Source of the DNA: UBA1081 sp045537555
GTDB lineage: Bacteria > Bacillota > Clostridia > Oscillospirales > Acutalibacteraceae
Reading direction: 5' to 3'
Assembly: GCA_045537555.1 (NCBI GenBank)
Contig: JAZSPR010000168.1
Coordinates: 1 to 11,311, forward strand
DNA: 11,311 nt
The number at the start of each line of letters is the position of its first letter. Position 1 is the first letter of the stretch. Below the pieces are notes generated by a model. The model did no database searches and had not been told where the DNA came from. It worked only from the letters and a program-made list of their open reading frames with translations. Made by a program: the position numbers and the translations under genes. Below, in pieces: positions 1 through 7,243 of the stretch.

Positions 1-2
1 TC

Positions 3-509
3 ATTACAGTTGCGTTGGGGATATTTTTTACGGCAAGTACATTGTCTGATGCGGTATCGGCAGAAGCGAGAATACTTCCCATTTACAATGTTGACACACC
101 TGAAAACAAGGTTGCAATTACTTTTAATTGTGCCGTTGGCAATTCCGATATGGATGATATTCTCGCAACACTCAATGAGTACAATGTCAAAGCAACATTC
201 TTTCTTTTAGGTTCTTGGGCGGATAATTACATAGAAGAGGTGCAAAAAATCTACGATGCAGGACACGAACTCGGCAATCATTCATATTCACATAAAGATA
301 TGCCGTCAATGAATTATGAAGATATTCTGCTTGATATTCAGAAATGCAACGAAACGTTCAGAAATATTACAGGCCACTCTCCCACTCTCTTCAGAGCACC
401 GTCAGGCAGCTACGATAACAAAACCATCTCCGCCGCTGAAAATCTCGGCATGGTAACGATCCAATGGGATGTAGAACCACTGGCAACGGTTGGAAATGGC
501 TACATATAG
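3..509 (+). CDS. Polysaccharide deacetylase (NodB-like), 5' end outside window, C-terminus truncated
   Basis: This is a carbohydrate esterase family 4 (NodB fold) protein, a family that removes acetyl groups from N-acetylated sugars in peptidoglycan or other glycans outside the membrane. The frame is open from the left edge, and the first visible residues are hydrophobic and end in an AxA-like stretch, which fits the end of a signal peptide. Visible motifs are VAITFNCAVGNSD (motif 1), HELGNHSYSH (motif 2, the metal-binding HxxxH), FRAPSGSYDN (motif 3) and IQWDVE (motif 4). Motif 1 reads TFN where spore-type relatives usually have TFD, so the residue usually acting as catalytic base is Asn. 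The protein ends about a dozen residues after motif 4, whereas relatives continue with SLDWKD-like sequence and a last histidine motif. The enzyme is probably damaged or inactive, and this may be a pseudogene. A second, more decayed copy of the same 3' end lies at 8405-8528. Confidence 0.75.
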   Translation: MTVALGIFFTASTLSDAVSAEARILPIYNVDTPENKVAITFNCAVGNSDMDDILATLNEYNVKATFFLLGSWADNYIEEVQKIYDAGHELGNHSYSHKDMPSMNYEDILLDIQKCNETFRNITGHSPTLFRAPSGSYDNKTISAAENLGMVTIQWDVEPLATVGNGYI

Positions 510-535
510 GGCTTTCTGAGCCACTAAAATTTACA

Positions 536-565
536 ACGGAGCAGTTTTTTGACTGCTCCGTCTTT
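536..565 (+). terminator. Hairpin terminator after the deacetylase
   Basis: A perfect 10-bp stem ACGGAGCAGT / ACTGCTCCGT (536-545 and 552-561) encloses a 6-base loop and is followed by a short T-rich tail. It sits 27 bases after the deacetylase stop codon and 19 bases before the end of the convergent operon at 584, so it may stop transcription from both sides. Nearly the same stem recurs at 8555-8579. Confidence 0.75.
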
Positions 566-583
566 CGTGATGCATTTTTGCTT

Positions 584-1570
584 TTAGTCCCAATCTTTAT
601 TCATAACAACAAAAGTCATTCTTTCCTGAATGCTCGGGCCACCGTGACCTGTGCCTAAGCCTCCGTGGTCTGAAGTAACGATAATGAGCCAGTCTTCCGT
701 ATCATATGTTTCTCTTGCTTCGATGGCTTTGATTACTTCATAGCCGTAATTATCTTCGGTTCTGAAGCCGTCTTTATAAACGGGGTTATTGAACGAAAAT
801 CCAAAATTATGTCCTGCTGAATCGGTATTTTCATAAATGATAAACACAAAATCTGCACAGTCCTCACTTGTTACTTCTTCAATTGCTCCTGTATGAATAT
901 CTGCTTTATTTTTACGAAGGTTAAAATCAATATCTATGTTATTTTCTTCGCAGTATGCTTTTTCATTTTTGTAGGTTGAGTTATCATCAGTAAAGTGACC
1001 TTTCCACTTTGTGATGAATGCAGCGTTATCGATAACATCATCTTCAATAAGTGTAGTCATAATCATTTTTGGTTCAACTGTTTTTGTTATTCCGTTACCT
1101 GTTATACCGTGTACATCGGACCAGACACCTGTGAGCATTGAGCACCAGCCGGGAGCAGTTGAAGTTCCCTGAGTGTTTTCTGCAGGATAATTTACACCGC
1201 CGCAATAGGTAAGGTTGATTGATGCACCGTTATCAAGCAGGTAATTAATTGCTCCGTTTTCCTGTCTTTCTGCAAGAATATCTGCACGGCAGCCGTCATA
1301 ACCGATAATAGCCACTTTCTTTTCAGTTTTTCCTTCAGTTAATTCAGCTTCAAAATGTTCGTTGATGATATTGTAAACATCAGTCGTCGGATATGCTGTT
1401 TCTATAGTGTTTTCGTAGCCGACGGAAGTAACATTCTGTCTGTATAATTCTTCTGTGTCATTTTCGTCTGTATGGTATCTTGTGAAATATAAAGCCAGAG
1501 CACCTGCGATAATTCCGAGAATAACAACTACAGAAACAACAGTGAGTATAATCTTTTTCTTGTTTTTCAT
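584..1570 (-). CDS. Membrane-anchored type I phosphodiesterase (alkaline phosphatase superfamily)
   Basis: This 328-residue protein belongs to the type I phosphodiesterase / nucleotide pyrophosphatase group, two-metal enzymes that hydrolyse phosphate mono- or diesters. An N-terminal KNKKK followed by a hydrophobic helix (about residues 7-30) predicts a membrane anchor with the catalytic domain outside. Likely metal ligands are Asp92 (GYDGCRAD), Asp250 and His254 (NTDSAGH), Asp301-His302 (SDHGG) and His309 (GHGG). The nucleophile is probably Thr138 or the adjacent Ser137 in GTSTAPGW. The ATG at 1570 is chosen because GGGAGG lies just upstream; a TTG five codons earlier overlaps that ribosome site and cannot use it. 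This is the last gene of the operon, 26 bases after the beta-helix gene. It is a distant paralog of the first gene (6089-7009), which lacks the anchor. The substrate is unknown: a nucleotide, a phospholipid head group or a glycan phosphodiester are all possible. Confidence 0.82.
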   Translation of the reverse strand: MKNKKKIILTVVSVVVILGIIAGALALYFTRYHTDENDTEELYRQNVTSVGYENTIETAYPTTDVYNIINEHFEAELTEGKTEKKVAIIGYDGCRADILAERQENGAINYLLDNGASINLTYCGGVNYPAENTQGTSTAPGWCSMLTGVWSDVHGITGNGITKTVEPKMIMTTLIEDDVIDNAAFITKWKGHFTDDNSTYKNEKAYCEENNIDIDFNLRKNKADIHTGAIEEVTSEDCADFVFIIYENTDSAGHNFGFSFNNPVYKDGFRTEDNYGYEVIKAIEARETYDTEDWLIIVTSDHGGLGTGHGGPSIQERMTFVVMNKDWD

Positions 1571-1596
1571 CTTAATACCTCCCAAAAGGTGTAAAA

Positions 1597-2532
1597 CTAT
1601 TTTCCTATTATAATTTCTTTATCGATTTTGCCTATAAAGATGTTATCTTCTGCTGTTAAAGCATTGGCATCGGGGTTTTCAAGAATAATTCCATAGCTTG
1701 GGGAGTCGGTTTCAGGGGATGCAATAAAAGCATTGTTTTTCACTTTTAAATCATAAACCATTGGTCTGAAGAAAATATAACCTCGGCTAAAACCATATCT
1801 GCCTGACGGCCCGTCAAAGATATTATCATAAATTTCTATATTGTTATGTGGAGCATCGCCGTGATGCCCCACACCAGGGAAACCGTCACACTTGAAGATG
1901 TTATTGTGAATTTGTATGTTGCGGCATACGGTATCATCACGCATAAAATCAATCAGAGTGCCGTCACAGTTATAAACAGGACCGTATGAGCCTTCACGTG
2001 CCAGGTCGATCTGAATCTCTTCATTAAAAAGTCCGTCATTGACACTTGTGTAAGTAGGTCCGTCAAAAACACAATTTCTTACAACTGCATTCTCCGTTGA
2101 ATTGATTTCAATCATGTGCCATTGCGAACAATTGACAAAACGACAATTTTCAATGACAATGTTTTTGCAGTGGACAGTATTGATCAGCGTGGATTTTTCC
2201 GTAAGGTTTTTATTACCGTCAAAAATACCGCCTGAAATCACTACATCGTGAGTACCCTCATAAGCACCCCATTCAGGTTCTGAATATGAAGCAAGCAGAT
2301 ATTTTGTTAAAGGTTCGCTCTTGTCACTTCGCAGAACGGTAGCTTTATCAGAGAATTTAAGTGTCTGATTTGAGTAGAAAATAAGTGCGGCAGAAATAAG
2401 ATATATTCCGTCGGGAAAATAAACTGTTCCTCCGTCTTTAACTTCATCAATACATTTCTGCAAAGCTTTTGTGTCATCGTGAATTCCGTCACCGAAAACA
2501 TCTTTATTCTGCTTTACATTAATAAATTTCAT
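1597..2532 (-). CDS. Right-handed parallel beta-helix protein (pectate lyase superfamily type)
   Basis: This 311-residue protein opens with FGDGIHDDTKALQKCID (about residues 13-29), the signature that begins many pectate-lyase-superfamily beta-helices in polysaccharide lyases, glycosidases and phage tail spikes. Later come repeated short strands with Asn and Ile/Val ladders, such as NIVIENCRF, NAVVRNCVF, NIQIHNNIF, NIEIYDNIF and LKVKNNAFI, each fitting one coil. Such proteins usually bind or cleave acidic or branched glycans. No signal peptide is seen, so it is predicted to be cytoplasmic, unusual for a lyase. The ATG at 2532 has an AGAG element about 8 bases upstream; an upstream GTG at 2541 has no convincing site. 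It begins 14 bases after the metallophosphoesterase gene. I cannot assign a catalytic class; a lyase, a glycosidase or a non-catalytic binder remain possible. Confidence 0.7.
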   Translation of the reverse strand: MKFINVKQNKDVFGDGIHDDTKALQKCIDEVKDGGTVYFPDGIYLISAALIFYSNQTLKFSDKATVLRSDKSEPLTKYLLASYSEPEWGAYEGTHDVVISGGIFDGNKNLTEKSTLINTVHCKNIVIENCRFVNCSQWHMIEINSTENAVVRNCVFDGPTYTSVNDGLFNEEIQIDLAREGSYGPVYNCDGTLIDFMRDDTVCRNIQIHNNIFKCDGFPGVGHHGDAPHNNIEIYDNIFDGPSGRYGFSRGYIFFRPMVYDLKVKNNAFIASPETDSPSYGIILENPDANALTAEDNIFIGKIDKEIIIGK

Positions 2533-2546
2533 ATCTATCACTCTTT

Positions 2547-3368
2547 TTATAAAATTGTTATCTCTCTTGCGTTACCTCTGTCTCCACGGTTGGTTACAAA
2601 CTGCATTGCACCACCAGGTAATCTGCATTCAAAGTCAAAGTGAAGATGTCCCACAAGTACTGCCTTAATCTGTGGCTCATTGATAACATAATCATAAAAC
2701 TTTTTTGTAGAAGCGTAAGGCTCTCCTATATCCCCTACAACCTCAGGATGAGCATCAGTATCGGAACCAAGAACACAGATTTCACCATTCCAAAAATCAT
2801 AGCTTTTTATGTAAAGTTCTTTTTCGTATAAAGGCGCATGCATAAAGAGGATTACGGGATACCCTTTTGCTACTTCTTTTTTCAGTCGCATAAGTTGGCT
2901 TTCTTCAACCTGATGATATGCATCATCTATTCCTACAAAGTTAACACCACCAACTATACGGGTGTTGAAGAAGATATTGACACCTAAACCGCCATTCATA
3001 TCCTGAAGGCTATTCATACGATAAATCATATCTTCCATTTCACCGTCATATTTTGCATACTCGTGATTACCGGCGATAAAAAGCAGTTTATCGTTTTTGA
3101 GAAACTCACGTGCAAATTCAAGACAGGGTTTTGAAATAAAATCAATTAAATCACCTGTATGAACAATTACATCGCAGTTTTCTTCGCCATATTTCATTTG
3201 CTCTTTAAGAGACTGAACACTTGATTCTTTATCACGTTTTTCACCATGTTTTTTCATAGCTTCGCTATCAGTTTCACAATAAAATGGCAGATGTGAATCT
3301 GTGATATGCAGAATTTTCAACGGCTTTTCAAGACCGATTGCTATAGTGTTTTTCTTAAGTGTCAACAT
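2547..3368 (-). CDS. Calcineurin-like metallophosphoesterase
   Basis: This 273-residue protein shows the full set of calcineurin-type metallophosphoesterase motifs in order: DSH (Asp24, His26), GDLID (Asp73), GNHE (Asn101, His102), FMHAP (His177) and GHLH (His241, His243). These bind two metal ions and hydrolyse phosphate mono- or diesters. There is no signal peptide or membrane helix, so it should act in the cytoplasm, unlike the anchored phosphodiesterase of the same operon. The ATG at 3368 has AAGGTGA directly upstream, partly overlapping the stop codon of the transporter gene, so the two genes are probably translationally linked. The family is broad (nucleotidases, cyclic nucleotide, glycerophosphodiester and UDP-sugar hydrolases) and sequence alone does not choose. 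Placement after a sugar-type transporter suggests it acts on an imported compound. Confidence 0.88.
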   Translation of the reverse strand: MLTLKKNTIAIGLEKPLKILHITDSHLPFYCETDSEAMKKHGEKRDKESSVQSLKEQMKYGEENCDVIVHTGDLIDFISKPCLEFAREFLKNDKLLFIAGNHEYAKYDGEMEDMIYRMNSLQDMNGGLGVNIFFNTRIVGGVNFVGIDDAYHQVEESQLMRLKKEVAKGYPVILFMHAPLYEKELYIKSYDFWNGEICVLGSDTDAHPEVVGDIGEPYASTKKFYDYVINEPQIKAVLVGHLHFDFECRLPGGAMQFVTNRGDRGNAREITIL

Positions 3369-3377
3369 ACTTTCACC

Positions 3378-5147
3378 TTATGCATCTGAATTCGTTGTCT
3401 GTTCAACAGTTACGGGAGCTTCGTTACTTTCCGCTGCTTTGTTTCCTTCCTCCGCTCTCTGTTTGAGAACCTCCATAACATGAGCGTGCTTTTCGTCGGT
3501 ATAATCCCAAAGGAACAGATAAGGAAGAGTCATAAGAATGTAACCTGCAAGGTCAAAGCCGATACCTATAATCATGCATTGCATTCTGACATCAGTCATA
3601 TAAAGAACATCCCAGTCAGATGTAAAGCCGACACGGTAGAACATAAGCGGAATGATAAGAGAAACAAGAGTTGTTATCGGAGTTGTGAACCAACTGATAA
3701 TACCCTGATAAGCCTCCAGTCTTTCTCCCGAAATATACATCTGGTAATCCTTGACACGGATATCCGTATCCCTCTGGGCAATGGTTACTGCTGCCTGAAG
3801 CACATCGCCTGCGAACAGTACAAGGAATATTGCAAGACCGCAAAGAAAATGTGTATTACCCAGGAAAAGAATAGCCAGAATATAAACCGCATTTCTCACT
3901 GCAAGAACAACATATTTAAAAACAACCATCTGCTTGTATTCAAAACGTTTTCTTATCCACGGCGCAAGGAAGTTGCCGGGGTTGCCTGCCATTTTAATAA
4001 GAATTTCTGCAAGGGAGAAGAAAAGTCCCGTTTCACGCCATGTATAAATAAGAAGAATGGTTTTCATATCAAGCATACCGTTGCCCAGAGAGTCAAGAAG
4101 TGATGCAATCTGTGTTATCCAGAGGTATTTGTTCTTAAAAATACCCGATACACAATGCCAGAAAGATAAATACTCTCTGTTTTCAACAGGTGGCATGGGA
4201 ATTCTTTCCTTTATATTGCGAAGACCTATGAACATAACTCCCGAAGAAACCACAAAGAATACAGGGAGAAGATACTTGAATGTGCCGATATCTTTAATGC
4301 CGTCAATGAACATTATACCTGCAACTGTAGGCAGAATAACATTTACGATATTCTGTACCAAATGGCTGATCTGAACCGGGAATGAGCGGACAAACAGTCT
4401 TTCCTGCGGGTTGGGGCTGATGTTATCTGCAACAGATTGCGTGAAACCTACATAATTAAAAATTGTGTAAAGCTGGAAGAGAAGATAAAGAGTCCATACT
4501 CTGTCTGTAAGAGGAAGCTTATAAAGCGGAAGTTCACAAATAAGAATAACAACAATAATACACTGAATAACATTTGCATATGCAAAGATTTTATATCTGC
4601 CGAGTTTATTAAAGAGTTTCTTTCTTATAAGGATATTTCTGAAACCGCTCCATCCGTTGCACAGGAAATGAGCACCGAATATTTTAAAAGCGTTGAAGCT
4701 GTTGATACCTTTCCAACGGGTGTCAACAATGCTTGCAATACCTTCGGGAAGAATAAACGAGAAATCAAAAATCAACATTAACAGACCTAAAACGGTAAAT
4801 GTCAGATATACAGCATTGTATTTCCGTTCAACATTTTTAGGTAAAAATCCAAGGTTTGCATCAACACCCATATTGAGAAGATTCCAGAAATAAGTTGATG
4901 CAATAAAAAATACATTTATTGCGCTGAATGTAAGAAGAGGAATTTCATAATAATATGCGATAAGATAACAACCTGTACCGAAGGTAAGGAAGCTTTTCAG
5001 ATAATTAAGAGTGTAATCACCGCCGACTGCGGCAAAAATAGAAAAATATTCTTTATAGGGAACATGCTTGCCCTCGGCGGGAGTGTGCCAGTACTTTTTC
5101 ATTTCCTGAAAAATATTCATTTTTTCTTTGCTTTGTGATTTTGCCAT
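3378..5147 (-). CDS. GPH/MFS-type sugar symporter-like transporter
   Basis: This 589-residue protein is strongly hydrophobic with about 12 predicted membrane helices, and resembles the glycoside-pentoside-hexuronide (MFS_2, melibiose symporter-like) group that imports glycosides with a cation. The N-terminal half ends near residue 330, where the charged stretch RNIKERIP forms the central loop, and a second helical half follows. It is longer than typical family members of about 450-500 residues, with a hydrophilic N-terminus and a polar, Glu/Thr-rich C-terminal tail. The start codon overlaps the stop of the LRR gene by one base (TGATG) and AAGGAG lies upstream, so translational coupling is likely. 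It is the only transporter in the operon and therefore the best candidate to bring in the substrate for the phosphoesterases. Phosphorylated substrates are not typical for the family, so the cargo is open. Confidence 0.75.
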   Translation of the reverse strand: MAKSQSKEKMNIFQEMKKYWHTPAEGKHVPYKEYFSIFAAVGGDYTLNYLKSFLTFGTGCYLIAYYYEIPLLTFSAINVFFIASTYFWNLLNMGVDANLGFLPKNVERKYNAVYLTFTVLGLLMLIFDFSFILPEGIASIVDTRWKGINSFNAFKIFGAHFLCNGWSGFRNILIRKKLFNKLGRYKIFAYANVIQCIIVVILICELPLYKLPLTDRVWTLYLLFQLYTIFNYVGFTQSVADNISPNPQERLFVRSFPVQISHLVQNIVNVILPTVAGIMFIDGIKDIGTFKYLLPVFFVVSSGVMFIGLRNIKERIPMPPVENREYLSFWHCVSGIFKNKYLWITQIASLLDSLGNGMLDMKTILLIYTWRETGLFFSLAEILIKMAGNPGNFLAPWIRKRFEYKQMVVFKYVVLAVRNAVYILAILFLGNTHFLCGLAIFLVLFAGDVLQAAVTIAQRDTDIRVKDYQMYISGERLEAYQGIISWFTTPITTLVSLIIPLMFYRVGFTSDWDVLYMTDVRMQCMIIGIGFDLAGYILMTLPYLFLWDYTDEKHAHVMEVLKQRAEEGNKAAESNEAPVTVEQTTNSDA

Positions 5148-6076
5148 CAGCTTTCAGCTCCTTCCTTGATAAGTTCATTGTTTCTTGCAGCTGCTTCGTC
5201 ACGAGTCTTGCCGTACTGCTCTTCGGGAGCAATATTAACAACGGTTTTTTCAATGTTTTTTGGAAGCCAGCTGTCGCCGAATGTTATGCTGTCTGCATTT
5301 TCTGCACCCATATAGAATTCTTTAAGATTCGAGCATGCATAGAATGCAAAGCTGTCGATTTCCTTGACAGTGTCGGGGATATACATAACATGGCTCATAC
5401 CGTGGCAATAACTGAATGCATCAGAGCCGATTTTTTCAAAGCCGTCAGGAAGCGTTACAAGACTGATTTTCTCGCACTTGAAGAAAGACATATCACCGAT
5501 TTCCTTTAAGGTTGAGGGCAATTTAATTTCAGTCAGATTTCCGTTTTTATAAAAGGCACAGGAAGCTATTCTTTCAACACCTTCGGGAATTGTATAGGAA
5601 GTGGCTTTGTTTTCTTTCATAATGGGATATACAAGCAGTTTTTTCATATCCTTGGTGAAAAGCACACCGTCAACATCTGTATAATAATCATTTTCTTCGT
5701 CAACTTCTATTGCTTTGAGTACTTTGCAATTAAAGAATGAAGTTTCGTCTATGTATTTTACATCTTTACCGATATAAATAACTTCAACATAATCATCGGT
5801 ATTCATTGTGAATTTACCTACCGCAGAAACGGGCTTAGTTTCGTCGGGGTTATTGCCGTCTGCATCACGGACATAGTCAATATAAACTTCTTTTGTGTTG
5901 TTGTTACCGTTGAAACCGAATAAAACCCAACCTTCATTGCCGGGAATTTCCGCTATTTCTGTCTGATATTCATATTCAAACGGTGCTCTTGCCATTGAGA
6001 TAAATGAAATGGTAACAGATGCAGCTATAAAAACCACAAGAACAATGATAAATGTTGCCTTTTGCCATGTTTTCAA
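5147..6076 (-). CDS. Membrane-anchored BspA-type leucine-rich repeat protein
   Basis: This 309-residue protein has one N-terminal hydrophobic helix (about residues 8-27) after a short basic head, which predicts a signal anchor with the rest outside. Residues about 95-270 carry BspA/LRR_5 repeats with the pattern IP.GV..I...AF..C..L..I.LP, for example IPEGVERIASCAFY, LPSTLKEIGDMSFFKC, LPDGFEKIGSDAFSYC and IPDTVKEIDSFAFYAC. Such repeats mediate binding to proteins, glycans or host surfaces and are not enzymatic. I choose a TTG start at 6076 because AGGAG stands 8 bases before it. A GTG at 6085 lies in the ribosome site itself, so it is unlikely. The gene starts 12 bases after the first phosphodiesterase and overlaps the transporter start by one base. 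A surface substrate-capture role is inferred from context. Confidence 0.8.
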   Translation of the reverse strand: MKTWQKATFIIVLVVFIAASVTISFISMARAPFEYEYQTEIAEIPGNEGWVLFGFNGNNNTKEVYIDYVRDADGNNPDETKPVSAVGKFTMNTDDYVEVIYIGKDVKYIDETSFFNCKVLKAIEVDEENDYYTDVDGVLFTKDMKKLLVYPIMKENKATSYTIPEGVERIASCAFYKNGNLTEIKLPSTLKEIGDMSFFKCEKISLVTLPDGFEKIGSDAFSYCHGMSHVMYIPDTVKEIDSFAFYACSNLKEFYMGAENADSITFGDSWLPKNIEKTVVNIAPEEQYGKTRDEAAARNNELIKEGAES

Positions 6077-6088
6077 TTTAATCACTCC

Positions 6089-7009
6089 TTAAATAAGTTC
6101 AGATGTATGCGGTACTTTTGAAATTCTCGGTGCAGCACCTGTAAGATGAGAAATATCATAGTATGCGGGAATTGAACTGTCGTCAAAAATTCCATCGGGA
6201 ATTTGTGAAGTCCAGCCATTTTCATCAAATTCAGGAGCTTTGATTCCGAATGAATAAAGAACAATCGCCGCAAGATCTCTGATATTCATTTCTTCAATCT
6301 CAGTATTGTTAACGCCTTTGCCTGTCGCTGCAAAGGTTACATATTTTTCACCGTCTGACCATCCGCCATGGCTTCCACCCTCGCCGTTTCCGGGATTTGT
6401 TCCGCCGTGGTCGGCTATGACGATAAAAAGAGTGTCATCAATTATCCCCGCATCTTCCGCTGCTGAGTAAACATCGTTTATCAGCTTGTCAACTTCGTGC
6501 ATACGCTGAAGATGTTCACGTGTGCCGTAGCCGTATTTGTGACCGGCTCCGTCAACGCTGTCAAACTGAATAAAAAGGAAGTCTGGCTTCTTGCTGCGGA
6601 TATAATCACATATAATCGGCGTAAGGTTGTCATCATTTGCTGTATCGTGAGAAACACCAAGATTGTTTTCAACAATTCCGTAGGTAATGGGATTCCAATC
6701 GCAATAGGAACCGAGTTCAGCTTCGGGATAAGCCTCTTTGATCCGGCGGAAAAGCGAAGGGAAAGGTGAATCTGTGGGATAGGGAGTTGAGCTTACAATT
6801 CCGTTTGTAAGCTTATGAACCTCAGGACCAACGCCGAGAAGCATTGAGCCCCAGCATTCAGCACTGATTGAAGGTTTTGAAGACAATGCATTATATGTAA
6901 CAGCTCCGTTTGCAAAAATGCGATCAAAATTCGGTGTATCGGCATCTTTGATAAACGAACCTGCACCGTCAATTCCGACAACAATTATATGAGAGTGTTT
7001 TCTGTCCAT
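6089..7009 (-). CDS. Cytoplasmic type I phosphodiesterase / nucleotide pyrophosphatase family protein
   Basis: This 306-residue protein is a member of the alkaline phosphatase superfamily, type I phosphodiesterase group. Likely metal ligands are Asp14 (VGIDGAG), Asp153 and His157 (SVDGAGH), Asp200-His201 (IADHGG) and His214 (GSHGG). The probable nucleophile is Ser49 in SISAECWGS. No signal peptide or membrane helix is present, so it should be cytoplasmic. The ATG at 7009 is chosen because GGAGG lies 6 bases upstream; the open frame extends 38 codons further, but through AT-rich promoter sequence. This is the first gene of the operon, with a near-consensus promoter at 7056-7084. It is a paralog of the last gene (584-1570) in a different compartment. 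Phosphonoacetate hydrolase or phosphoglycerate-mutase-like activities are alternatives; the exact reaction is unknown. Confidence 0.85.
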   Translation of the reverse strand: MDRKHSHIIVVGIDGAGSFIKDADTPNFDRIFANGAVTYNALSSKPSISAECWGSMLLGVGPEVHKLTNGIVSSTPYPTDSPFPSLFRRIKEAYPEAELGSYCDWNPITYGIVENNLGVSHDTANDDNLTPIICDYIRSKKPDFLFIQFDSVDGAGHKYGYGTREHLQRMHEVDKLINDVYSAAEDAGIIDDTLFIVIADHGGTNPGNGEGGSHGGWSDGEKYVTFAATGKGVNNTEIEEMNIRDLAAIVLYSFGIKAPEFDENGWTSQIPDGIFDDSSIPAYYDISHLTGAAPRISKVPHTSELI

Positions 7010-7046
7010 ATCATACCTCCAATATAAATATTGCATTTTCTTGTAT

Positions 7047-7067
7047 TTGTATTTTATTATAATACAA
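7047..7067. promoter_or_regulatory. Candidate operator: inverted repeat over the operon promoter
   Basis: TTGTATT (7047-7053) and AATACAA (7061-7067) form a perfect 7-bp inverted repeat around a 7-base spacer, covering the -10 box and predicted start site of the minus-strand operon. Further TTGTAT and ATACAA copies occur at 7041, 7079 and 7105. The arrangement would suit a dimeric repressor, but the region is very AT-rich and chance is possible. No regulator gene is in the window. Confidence 0.35.
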
Positions 7068-7084
7068 CATTTTGCACAATACAA
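7056..7084 (-). promoter_or_regulatory. Sigma-A promoter of the six-gene operon
   Basis: On the minus strand, TTGTAT (7084-7079) is followed by a 17-base spacer and a consensus TATAAT (7061-7056). Transcription should start near 7049, giving a leader of about 40 bases before the ATG at 7009. It stands back to back with the promoter at 7153-7181. Confidence 0.65.
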
Positions 7085-7152
7085 TATAAAATTTTGTAAA
7101 TTTTTTGTATTTTTTTCTGACATGCTGATTCTTCACTGATTTTTGTGTTTTG

Positions 7153-7181
7153 TTGAAAAGTTCATATACTTATGATATAAT
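7153..7181 (+). promoter_or_regulatory. Sigma-A promoter of the PHP-domain gene
   Basis: TTGAAA (7153-7158), a 17-base spacer and a consensus TATAAT (7176-7181) predict a start near 7188, about 55 bases before the ATG at 7244. This is the strongest promoter match in the window. Confidence 0.75.
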
Positions 7182-7243
7182 CAAATTAACAAACTTGAAT
7201 TTGCTCAGTAACAAAATAATACTTCTGAAAAAGGAGAAATACG

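Noticed and set aside
3480..4103. Plus-strand open frame of 207 codons antisense to the transporter
   Set aside because: It has no ribosome binding site, a Lys/His/Cys-rich unstructured translation and full overlap with a well-supported membrane protein gene.
7010..7123. N-terminal extension of the first phosphodiesterase by 38 residues
   Set aside because: This stretch holds the predicted promoter and ribosome site; the family domain begins right after the ATG at 7009.
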